Shown here: positions 1-5,861 of the stretch, one piece after another | Numbering within the stretch: position 1 is the first letter of the stretch | How the letters are laid out: every line of letters starts with the position of its first letter | Assembly (NCBI GenBank): GCA_900544795.1 | Contig: UQWM01000033.1 | Location: 1-12,889 of the forward strand | Direction of reading: 5' to 3' | Source of the DNA: an uncultured Phascolarctobacterium sp. | Lineage (GTDB): Bacteria; Bacillota; Negativicutes; Acidaminococcales; Acidaminococcaceae | DNA length: 12,889 bases | Position numbers and translations under genes: made by a program | Notes under the pieces: generated by a model | What the model saw: only the letters and a program-made list of their open reading frames with translations | The model's database searches: none | Told to the model about the DNA's origin: nothing

Positions 1-108
1 GTAATCGATGGTTTTTCCTTTTTTTACTTTTGCGAACTTAATTGTACTCTATCCCGCCCTACCCTGTTGAAAAGCGTAACAGCAGCACTGGCAGCTGCGT
101 CCATAACT

Positions 109-148
109 AAAACACCCCCTGAAAGCGGTTGCTTTCAGGGGGTGTTTT
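109..148. terminator. Perfect 18-bp bidirectional intrinsic terminator
   Basis: An 18-bp perfect inverted repeat (109-126 and 131-148) closes on a 4-nt loop (127-130). The stem begins with AAAA and ends with TTTT, so it would work in both directions. It lies 17 bp past the stop codon of the minus-strand gene at 166-963 and is the natural terminator of that two-gene operon. The rest of 1-165 shows no gene I can support: one frame stays open on the plus strand but has no recognisable product and no start inside the window. Confidence 0.85.
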
Positions 149-165
149 GCTGCGTTGAGGAAAGG

Positions 166-963
166 TTATAACACAATATCGTTAGGATACATTTCAGGTA
201 TAAAAAAGGTGCAAGTGCTAACTACATAAGCCGCTTGGTTTCTATTATAATCTTCAAGCTGCATATCTAATAATTTCAGCATTTCTTCCTGGCAATAATC
301 ACTGCAAAGGCTGTATTTGCCTTTAATAATAAAGTTTGCTTTCTTTGAATGGTGAGCAATGATATTATTCATCTGTGCTTTTGTCAAGTCGCTTACGTTC
401 AATGAATTACCTTCAATGGCGGCTCGCTGTTTATAAGTATGACCGCAAATATCTGCTTCAGTAAACCGACAATTGTAAAAGTCTTGAGCAGCGCAGCAAT
501 TTTGAACTGCGTTTTGCGGCAAGTGGTAAAAGGCTTCTACCATTGGATAGTTTAGGTACAGACGGCCTGTTTCGATAGAGTCATTAAAAAACTTCATTAA
601 CTTCCTTATTTTTTCTTCGGTAAAACGATGATCTTGACGTTCAAAGTCAAATATCAATAAAATATCGCTGTATTTACCTTCAAGCAGCTTTTTTTGTTCA
701 GGGTCATTGCGGCCAGCACATTCTCGTTCCCGAAGCGCCAGCAATAAGTCAAAACTTTCATCATTTTCAAACTCTTCGCCAAAGTACGATTCTAAAACAG
801 AATATAAATCGTAAATATTGGCACCGTAGGATACTACTTGTTTGTTTACCACCAGATACAACTCGGACAATTTTTCGAGCAATCTTACTTCTTTACGCGC
901 ACCTTCAACTATAATAAGTGTTTTTTGTTCTTTTGCAGCAGGCTCACTATTCACCAAATTCAC
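166..963 (-). CDS. Toprim-like protein paired with an ATPase (putative anti-phage effector)
   Basis: A 265-residue protein, probably the nuclease or effector partner of the ATPase encoded just upstream. The N-terminus has a beta strand ending in V19-E20-G21 (TLIIVEG), the usual toprim motif with the catalytic Glu. A second strand, ILLIFDFERQD at residues 101-111, sits where toprim proteins carry DxD; here it reads D106-F-E108. Other landmarks are SYGANIYDLY (45-54) and LYLNYPMVEAFYH (135-147), a pattern I recall from uncharacterised Firmicute and Bacteroidetes proteins encoded next to ATPases. No membrane segment or signal peptide is seen. The start is taken as GTG at 963, inside the ATPase gene (17-nt overlap); a second in-frame GTG at 954 is possible. 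Neither has a good Shine-Dalgarno site, so translation is probably coupled. The function is inferred from context; relation to AriB/DUF4435, AbiLii/RloB or OLD toprim domains is plausible but not proven. Confidence 0.7.
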   Translation of the reverse strand: MNLVNSEPAAKEQKTLIIVEGARKEVRLLEKLSELYLVVNKQVVSYGANIYDLYSVLESYFGEEFENDESFDLLLALRERECAGRNDPEQKKLLEGKYSDILLIFDFERQDHRFTEEKIRKLMKFFNDSIETGRLYLNYPMVEAFYHLPQNAVQNCCAAQDFYNCRFTEADICGHTYKQRAAIEGNSLNVSDLTKAQMNNIIAHHSKKANFIIKGKYSLCSDYCQEEMLKLLDMQLEDYNRNQAAYVVSTCTFFIPEMYPNDIVL

Positions 964-2062
964 CGCTCACATAAAGTTTTTCTAAGTTGTGCCCTTCACG
1001 CAGTTCTCTTTGAGTTGCCTTACTAAACGAACAAAGTCTATTTTTAGTTAAAATAAAATAGCAATCGGGTCGCATAATCCTGTTAGTTAGCAGGTTTGTA
1101 TTATGTGAAGTTAAAATAACTTGGGCGTCTACTTTTTCTATCAGCAATTTAACTATTTTTTCGGCCAGTTCATAATGGTAGAAGGCGTCAAATTCATCAA
1201 TAATAATCAGCGACATATTTTTACATTGCTTATACCAGAAAAATAACAAAAGTAAAGCCACGGTACCACTGGATGCGGTTTTAAATGGCAATAGCTGTTT
1301 GTGCACAAAATAAAGGGCCTTGCCGCCGTCAGGATTTGTTTGGACAGTAAGCTTTTTATCAACACCATTTGTTTGAAAAAATTGCTGTAATTCTTCTACA
1401 AGATCATTTTCTATAATATAGTTTAACATATCATAATTACCACCAAAGCCACCGGGCGGAGTAAAACCGGTATAGTTACTGCCTCTATCGGTGCGGCCAA
1501 ACCAAAGCATATTACTGACAAAAATAATTAGCTTCTTTATTACAGAGTTATTTTCAAGCTCGGTATTATTGGCGATATATCGCAATACTGACATTTCCTG
1601 CGTTTTAAATTCCCAATTTAATTTATCAAAATCAAAATTTTCAAATTTACTATGTATAAAAACTTGGCTTTTAAAATCATAATCGAAAACTATGTTATTA
1701 TTAATGCACAATTTTTCTTCAACCAGAACATTCCAATTTGTTTTTTTATATTCATAAACTATGTCGTAATTATCTAATAAAAATTTATATTTAAATTCAG
1801 CAGGCTCTTGATTGTTATCTGCATTGAGATAGTAGTCATAAAAAGAAAGATTTTTTTCTTTATCTACTAAATGATTTATGATATCCATAACAGCAATACC
1901 AAAGTTAGTTTTTCCTGAGGCGTTTTTGCCATAGATCACAGCATTTTTGATAAGTTTATTTTTAATGCATTTTTCGCTGAATTTATAGTCTCGAACATCT
2001 GAAAAGTCTATTTCGACATTTTTAAATTGTTTGAAGTTTTTTACGGAAAAATATTTTAACAT
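947..2062 (-). CDS. ABC/AAA-type (AAA_15-like) ATPase, putative defence ATPase
   Basis: A 371-residue cytoplasmic ATPase of the RecF/SMC-like AAA_15/AAA_21 group found in OLD, AbiL, PARIS (AriA) and Septu-type systems. Residues 1-20 (YFSVKNFKQFKNVEIDF) are the typical opening strand. Walker A is G45-KNASGKT-52. An ABC-like signature, TASSGT, lies at 262-267, Walker B is LIIID289-E290, and the switch histidine is H320 (ILTSH). The middle (about 70-260) is poorly recognisable and holds a glycine-rich TPPGGFGG at 201-208. All nucleotide-binding motifs look intact, so the gene is likely active. ATG at 2062 is preceded by AAGGAAG at good spacing. It is first in a two-gene operon with the toprim-like gene, and the two reading frames overlap. 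The DNA is strikingly AT-rich next to its neighbours, which suggests horizontal acquisition. Such ATPases usually sense or scaffold while the partner acts as effector; that role is inference here. Confidence 0.85.
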   Translation of the reverse strand: MLKYFSVKNFKQFKNVEIDFSDVRDYKFSEKCIKNKLIKNAVIYGKNASGKTNFGIAVMDIINHLVDKEKNLSFYDYYLNADNNQEPAEFKYKFLLDNYDIVYEYKKTNWNVLVEEKLCINNNIVFDYDFKSQVFIHSKFENFDFDKLNWEFKTQEMSVLRYIANNTELENNSVIKKLIIFVSNMLWFGRTDRGSNYTGFTPPGGFGGNYDMLNYIIENDLVEELQQFFQTNGVDKKLTVQTNPDGGKALYFVHKQLLPFKTASSGTVALLLLFFWYKQCKNMSLIIIDEFDAFYHYELAEKIVKLLIEKVDAQVILTSHNTNLLTNRIMRPDCYFILTKNRLCSFSKATQRELREGHNLEKLYVSGEFGE

Positions 2063-2082
2063 TTTATCACTTCCTTTCCCCC

Positions 2083-2111
2083 ATTATATTCGTTATTATG
2101 AAAAAAAGAAA
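2083..2111 (-). promoter_or_regulatory. Candidate promoter of the ATPase/toprim operon
   Basis: On the minus strand a perfect TATAAT (2083-2088) lies about 20 bp before the ATPase ATG. The 17-bp-spaced -35 position reads TTTCTT (2106-2111), a weak match. Transcription would begin near 2076, almost at the Shine-Dalgarno site (about 2069-2075), giving a very short leader. The -10 is convincing; the whole promoter less so. Confidence 0.45.
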
Positions 2112-2117
2112 TAGTTT

Positions 2118-2134
2118 CCGTAAAAAAATTACGG
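2118..2134. repeat. Small inverted repeat between divergent genes
   Basis: CCGTAA (2118-2123) and TTACGG (2129-2134) form a 6-bp inverted repeat with five A between. It lies between the divergent promoters of the ATPase operon and the iron transporter, just upstream of the ATPase -35 position, so it could be an operator. It is short and may be chance. Confidence 0.35.
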
Positions 2135-2186
2135 CATAGATGAATTTTCCATTTTGGACGTTTTGACTTGTTGGGATAGTATTATT

Positions 2187-2215
2187 TTGCCAGCGGCACG
2201 CTATTGCAGTATAAT
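2187..2215 (+). promoter_or_regulatory. Sigma-70-type promoter of the VIT1/ferritin-like gene
   Basis: TTGCCA (2187-2192), a 17-bp spacer and a perfect TATAAT (2210-2215) form a near-consensus promoter. The expected start near 2222 gives a leader of about 26 nt. No iron-box palindrome is evident over it by eye. Confidence 0.75.
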
Positions 2216-2247
2216 ATTAGTTATAATTTAGAACGGAGTTGAATTTT

Positions 2248-3135
2248 ATGCACGAGACGAAGGCTTTGAGCCCGGCTATAAAGAAGCGTGTGCTGGTGAT
2301 GCAGCAAAACGAGCTGACTGAGTACCATATTTATACCAAGGTGGCCAGCTTTGTAAAGAACCCCGAGAACAAGGCGACTTTGCTGAAGATCGCCAATGAG
2401 GAGCATCGCCACTGCCAGATTTGGGAGACTTTTACTAAGGAGCAGGTGCAGCCTGTACAATGGAAAATTTGGTGGTATACCCTGCTTTCGGTGATATTTG
2501 GCTATACTTTTGCCTTGAAGCTGATGGAGGGCAACGAGGGCGATGCGGCCAATAATTATGAAGACATTGCGGCAGAGATACCACAGGCGCAGAAGATAGC
2601 TGAGGATGAGGACCGCCACGAGCAGCAGCTGCTGGCTATTTTGGATGAGGAGCGTTTGCAGTATGTGGGGTCGATGGTGCTGGGGCTTAACGATGCGCTG
2701 GTTGAGCTGACAGGCACTTTGGCCGGTTTGACGCTGGCGCTGCAAAACACGAAGCTGATTGCTTTATCGGGTTTAATAACCGGTATTTCGGCTACTTTGT
2801 CGATGGCTTCGTCGGAATTTTTGTCGGCCCGCAGCGAGGGACGCGAGGATGCGTTTAAGTCGTGCGTTTATACGGGCATCGCCTACTGCATTACGGTGGC
2901 GCTGTTGGTGCTGCCTTATCTTATTTTTGATGATGAGCATTATCTGCACGCTTTGGGCACGATGCTGGTGACGGTGGTGCTGATTATTTTAGTTTTTACT
3001 TATTATATTTCGGTAGCGAAAGACCTGGATTTTAAAAAGCGGTTTTGGGAAATGGCCCTGATAAGCTTAAGCGTTGCTGCTTTTTCCTTCGTTATTGGCC
3101 TGGTAGTGAAAGAGGCTTTGGGCATTGATATTTGA
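2248..3135 (+). CDS. Ferritin-like / VIT1-CCC1 family iron (manganese) transporter
   Basis: A 295-residue fusion of an N-terminal rubrerythrin/ferritin-like domain (about 10-135) and a C-terminal VIT1/CCC1 membrane domain (about 138-290). The ferritin part carries the expected acidic and His ligands: NELTEYHIY with E25, EEHRH at 51-55, and DEDRHE around E121-H124. The membrane part has GLNDALVELTGTLAGLTLAL (146-165) and SMASSEFLSARSEG (185-198), both hallmarks of VIT family metal pathways, followed by three or so hydrophobic spans. The family moves Fe2+ or Mn2+ out of the cytoplasm in exchange for protons; MbfA-type fusions protect against iron and peroxide stress. A TTG nine bases upstream (2239) would abut the Shine-Dalgarno CGGAG (2234-2238), so ATG 2248, with 9-nt spacing, is the better start. 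It is a monocistronic unit with its own promoter and terminator. Confidence 0.88.
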   Translation: MHETKALSPAIKKRVLVMQQNELTEYHIYTKVASFVKNPENKATLLKIANEEHRHCQIWETFTKEQVQPVQWKIWWYTLLSVIFGYTFALKLMEGNEGDAANNYEDIAAEIPQAQKIAEDEDRHEQQLLAILDEERLQYVGSMVLGLNDALVELTGTLAGLTLALQNTKLIALSGLITGISATLSMASSEFLSARSEGREDAFKSCVYTGIAYCITVALLVLPYLIFDDEHYLHALGTMLVTVVLIILVFTYYISVAKDLDFKKRFWEMALISLSVAAFSFVIGLVVKEALGIDI

Positions 3136-3194
3136 TTTGCCTGCTGAGAGCCGCTGTTTTTGACGTCACTTTGCCCCCTTAGCGGTGCAAACGC

Positions 3195-3226
3195 AAAAAG
3201 GTACTCCTAAAGGAGTACCTTTTTTT
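3195..3226. terminator. Bidirectional terminator between convergent genes
   Basis: GGTACTCC (3200-3207), loop TAAA, GGAGTACC (3212-3219), flanked by five A on the left and seven T on the right. It serves the iron transporter on the plus strand and, through the A run, the autotransporter on the minus strand. The same 8-bp stem core recurs at 5776-5795. Confidence 0.88.
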
Positions 3227-3249
3227 ATTACTTGTGCTGCCTGGTGCTG

Positions 3250-5493
3250 TTAAAAGCGGTATCTAAAGCCTACTTCGCCGCGCAGCACGTGGCTGTCGCC
3301 AAAGTTTTTGGCGCTGGTGCTGATGCCTACTTCTCCGTACAGCGAATACTGCGAGTTTTTGCCGTAGTTATAGGTGCCGCCAACAGACAGACCCAACCAG
3401 GTGGGGTCGTTTTTATTGGCATAGTTGTCACCTGCTACGATGACATTGGTGCCGTCGTGGAATTCGTGGTAGAGGTTGAGCAGGCCATAGGCTTTGACGT
3501 TGCGATAGTTGTCGTCACTTGGTTTTTTAAAGCTTTTTTCGTAGTTTACTGCAATGCCCAGCCTGCCTTGCAAACTGTCGGCACTGCCGCTTTTTACATC
3601 TACTCCGGTAACGTCGCTGAAGTCGTCAAAGTTTGCATTGCTGTAGACCAGCTGCATTTGCGGTGTCCACGACCAGTTGGGTTTGTGCATGGCCAGCCTG
3701 CGTCCTGTTTCGACGCTAAGGCCATAGCCAAAGCCTTTGTTGCCGTCTATTTGCCGGCCGTAGGCCGAGGAGCTGGAAGAGATGTCGCTGTCGAACCAGA
3801 CGGCTTGTGCCTGGGTATCGACGTAGAAGCCGTTAGCTTGATACCAGGTGAGGGTGCCGCCTACTGTGAAGGTACCAAATTTATCGTTGATGCTGCCCGG
3901 AGCAAGCCAGCCTGCGTTTACGACGTCGCCAGCTACTCTACCCGAGCCTTGCAGGAAGGCGTTTTGCAGAACGTGGACCTTGCCGCTGAAGTTTTGCGGG
4001 CCGCTGCCGTCGATCTGCATGGCGCCAGCTTCCAGCTGCACGTCGCCTCGGAAGCGGTTATTGTCATTGGCAGCCGTCAGCATACCAGCACCGGTCTTGA
4101 TAAAGGTGCCATTGGCATTAGTTCCGCTCAGCTCGCCGCTAACAGTCACATCATGCCCGTTGGTATTGATGATGGAGGTTTCGCTCGCGACACTGGCCAT
4201 ATTGATATTTTTGGTGAGGGTGAGGTTGGCATCTGCGACCAGTCCACCGTTATGGATGCTGATGGCGCTGTTAGTTCCCAAGGCCGACTCTGTTTTGATG
4301 GCCAAAGCGCCGCCGGAGATAGTGGTAATGCCGCTGTAGGTATTGGCACCGGCCTGGGGCAGCAGGGCTACGGTGCCGCTGCCGTTTTTGATAACTGCGC
4401 CGTCGCCGACGATTTGCCCAATATAAGCATCGTTGTCATTTTGCTCAAAAACCAGGGTGCCACCGTCGGTCAGGTCGACGTTGCCGATATTGCCTGTAAC
4501 CGGGTTGTTGACCGGCAGGCTTTCGGCTTTGGCCGTCAGCGAGGCATCTTTCTGCACAGTGACCTTGCCGTTAAAGCCGTCGTTATCGCCGCTTAGCAGC
4601 AGGCTGCCTTCACGAACGTCTACTTTATTGAAGCCTTGCAGAGGGCCGGTTATCTCCCAGATGCCTGTGCCGATTTTGGTTAGGCTGTTGAAGTTTTTAA
4701 GGGCACCGCTAAGTTTGTCGCCAACTATTGCTTTGTCGCCGTTGAGGGTGAGCGTATTGGTGCCGCCTCCGCCGTCGATGTTGCCGGTAACTTTGGAACC
4801 GGGCAGGAAGGTAAGGTTATCGTCGCCATTGGCGAAAAACAGGTTGCCGTCGACTGTGCCGTTATTGGTAAAGTCGATGCCGTTGCCGCCGGATGTGCCT
4901 ATAACGTTGCCACCATCGGTGCGTTGGATAAGGCCGTTATTGATGACGCTGTTGCGGTTGTCGTTACCGGTGTCTTTCCAGTCCTGGAACCAGATGGCGG
5001 CGCTGCGCTCGGCAATGACTGCGCCATTGACGGTGATTTTGTTACCGCCGCCGTGCACGTTGATGGCTTCGCCCATATTTTCGGGGCCGTATTTCCTGAC
5101 GGTGCCATCGACGACGATATCAGCGCCGGAGCGTACTTCGATAGTGTTGGCACCGGTTTTGAAGTTGCCAAGATTTTTGACGGCCTGATTGGTGACGGTG
5201 GCGTTTTTGTTGATATGGATAGTGGCATCATCACGAACGCTGATGGCGTTTTTATCGCTGACGCCGTATAGGGTCGGGTCGGTGCCGTTGCCTACCTCTA
5301 CATTCCAGTTATCGCCAGCGGCGGTATTACCGGGACCAATAGTATTGGCATTAAGCTGCTCGCCGGTAACGGTTTTGTTTTCGGCTAAAGCCGTACCGTT
5401 GATGCCTGTAAGCAAAAGGCCTGTCATGAGGGTGAGCAAAACCTTGTGCGGTAAATTTTGTTTAGATTTAAAATTGCGTTGTTTTTTCATCAT
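3250..5493 (-). CDS. Autotransporter (type Va) with shortened beta-barrel
   Basis: A 747-residue secreted outer-membrane protein. Residues 1-37 are a signal peptide with a long basic n-region, a hydrophobic core and an ALA cleavage site (A37/E38). Residues 38 to about 540 are a passenger rich in N, G, T and D, with beta-helix features and PATR-like segments such as GGALAIKTESALG and FIKTGAGMLTAANDNNRF. The C-terminal 200 residues match the autotransporter barrel: GFYVDTQAQAVWFDSD, GYGLSVETGRR, WTPQMQLVYSNANFDDF, DSLQGRLGIAV, YGEVGIST and a terminal aromatic (YRF). Only about eight barrel strands are visible where twelve are usual. The passenger-type GTFTVGG runs straight into barrel strand five at residues 541-556, so the autochaperone and strands 1-4 seem deleted in frame. 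No cysteines. Start: ATG 5493 (seven bases after GGAG); ATG 5490 is the alternative. The passenger ligand is unknown. Confidence 0.87.
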   Translation of the reverse strand: MMKKQRNFKSKQNLPHKVLLTLMTGLLLTGINGTALAENKTVTGEQLNANTIGPGNTAAGDNWNVEVGNGTDPTLYGVSDKNAISVRDDATIHINKNATVTNQAVKNLGNFKTGANTIEVRSGADIVVDGTVRKYGPENMGEAINVHGGGNKITVNGAVIAERSAAIWFQDWKDTGNDNRNSVINNGLIQRTDGGNVIGTSGGNGIDFTNNGTVDGNLFFANGDDNLTFLPGSKVTGNIDGGGGTNTLTLNGDKAIVGDKLSGALKNFNSLTKIGTGIWEITGPLQGFNKVDVREGSLLLSGDNDGFNGKVTVQKDASLTAKAESLPVNNPVTGNIGNVDLTDGGTLVFEQNDNDAYIGQIVGDGAVIKNGSGTVALLPQAGANTYSGITTISGGALAIKTESALGTNSAISIHNGGLVADANLTLTKNINMASVASETSIINTNGHDVTVSGELSGTNANGTFIKTGAGMLTAANDNNRFRGDVQLEAGAMQIDGSGPQNFSGKVHVLQNAFLQGSGRVAGDVVNAGWLAPGSINDKFGTFTVGGTLTWYQANGFYVDTQAQAVWFDSDISSSSSAYGRQIDGNKGFGYGLSVETGRRLAMHKPNWSWTPQMQLVYSNANFDDFSDVTGVDVKSGSADSLQGRLGIAVNYEKSFKKPSDDNYRNVKAYGLLNLYHEFHDGTNVIVAGDNYANKNDPTWLGLSVGGTYNYGKNSQYSLYGEVGISTSAKNFGDSHVLRGEVGFRYRF

Positions 5494-5504
5494 TATCCAT
5501 CTCC

Positions 5505-5557
5505 AGATCTAGAATGCTGCTGAGTGCAACCTCTAACATTGTACATATTCTAGACCT
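5505..5557. repeat. Inverted repeat spanning promoter and ribosome site of the autotransporter
   Basis: CAGATCTAGAAT (5504-5515) is matched by ATTCTAGACCTG (5547-5558) with a single mismatch, which would be a G-U pair in RNA. The upstream arm contains the predicted -10 and the downstream arm ends against the GGAG ribosome site (5501-5504). It could be a pair of operator half-sites or, if transcription starts further upstream, a leader hairpin that masks the ribosome site. Confidence 0.5.
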
Positions 5558-5575
5558 GAAACAGCCCTAAAGCAA
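5547..5575 (-). promoter_or_regulatory. Candidate promoter of the autotransporter gene
   Basis: On the minus strand TTGCTT (5570-5575) and TAGAAT (5547-5552) are separated by exactly 17 bp. The predicted start is near 5540, giving a leader of about 47 nt. A TACAAT at 5538-5543 is a rival -10 but has no -35 at proper spacing. Confidence 0.5.
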
Positions 5576-5584
5576 ACGATAAAA

Positions 5585-5611
5585 GTTTAATTAAGACTAT
5601 CTTAATTAAAC
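5585..5611. repeat. Perfect 27-bp palindrome upstream of the autotransporter promoter
   Basis: GTTTAATTAAGA (5585-5596), spacer CTA, TCTTAATTAAAC (5600-5611): a perfect 12-bp inverted repeat centred on 5598. It ends about 10 bp upstream of the predicted -35 and has no T run, so it is not a terminator. Its size and place fit an operator for a dimeric regulator. Confidence 0.6.
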
Positions 5612-5739
5612 AATAATATTTTTCTATTAACTTTATTTCCGCCCCTGAAAACTTAAGGCATTGGTTAATGTTTTATAGCAATCACTAATTTTATTTGCAG
5701 GTAGCAAACAGCTGCCTTGCCTGTGCTGGCCGCAGGCAG

Positions 5740-5762
5740 GCTGCACGGGCTGCACGGGCTGC
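5740..5762. repeat. Short 9-bp tandem repeat
   Basis: Two copies of GCTGCACGG (5740-5748, 5749-5757) plus a partial third (GCTGC, 5758-5762), in GC-rich spacer between the autotransporter promoter region and the terminator at 5771-5800. No function can be assigned. The rest of 5612-5739 shows nothing I can name. Confidence 0.5.
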
Positions 5763-5770
5763 GACACGCA

Positions 5771-5800
5771 AAAACGGTACTCCATAAGGAGTACCGTTTT
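5771..5800. terminator. Intrinsic terminator of the DASS transporter gene
   Basis: A perfect 13-bp stem (5771-5783 and 5788-5800) with loop ATAA, starting in AAAA and ending in TTTT. It lies 62 bp past the stop of the minus-strand transporter gene and insulates it from the autotransporter. It contains the same GGTACTCC/GGAGTACC core as the terminator at 3195-3226. Confidence 0.85.
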
Positions 5801-5861
5801 ACCTATTAAGACTTTGCTTTTATAAGCTGCTAAGGTATTACTACTACTTGCAAGCCAGCTT

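Noticed and set aside
1..108. Open plus-strand frame at the left edge, and a 26-codon minus-strand frame (MDAAASAAV...)
   Set aside because: Neither has a supported start, family match or enough length; either could be the edge of something outside the window.
109..148. CRISPR-like or transposon end repeat
   Set aside because: A single hairpin with T run right after an operon is an ordinary terminator; no repeat array or target duplication is seen.
3232..5271. Long plus-strand open frames (up to 454 codons) opposite the autotransporter
   Set aside because: They mirror the codon pattern of the minus-strand gene, give Val/Ala-rich products with no recognisable domain, and lack promoters and ribosome sites; the minus-strand protein has a clear signal peptide and barrel.
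5504..5558. Phase-variable invertible promoter for the autotransporter
   Set aside because: The inverted repeats enclose only 31 bp and overlap the -10 itself, unlike known invertons; no invertase gene is nearby.
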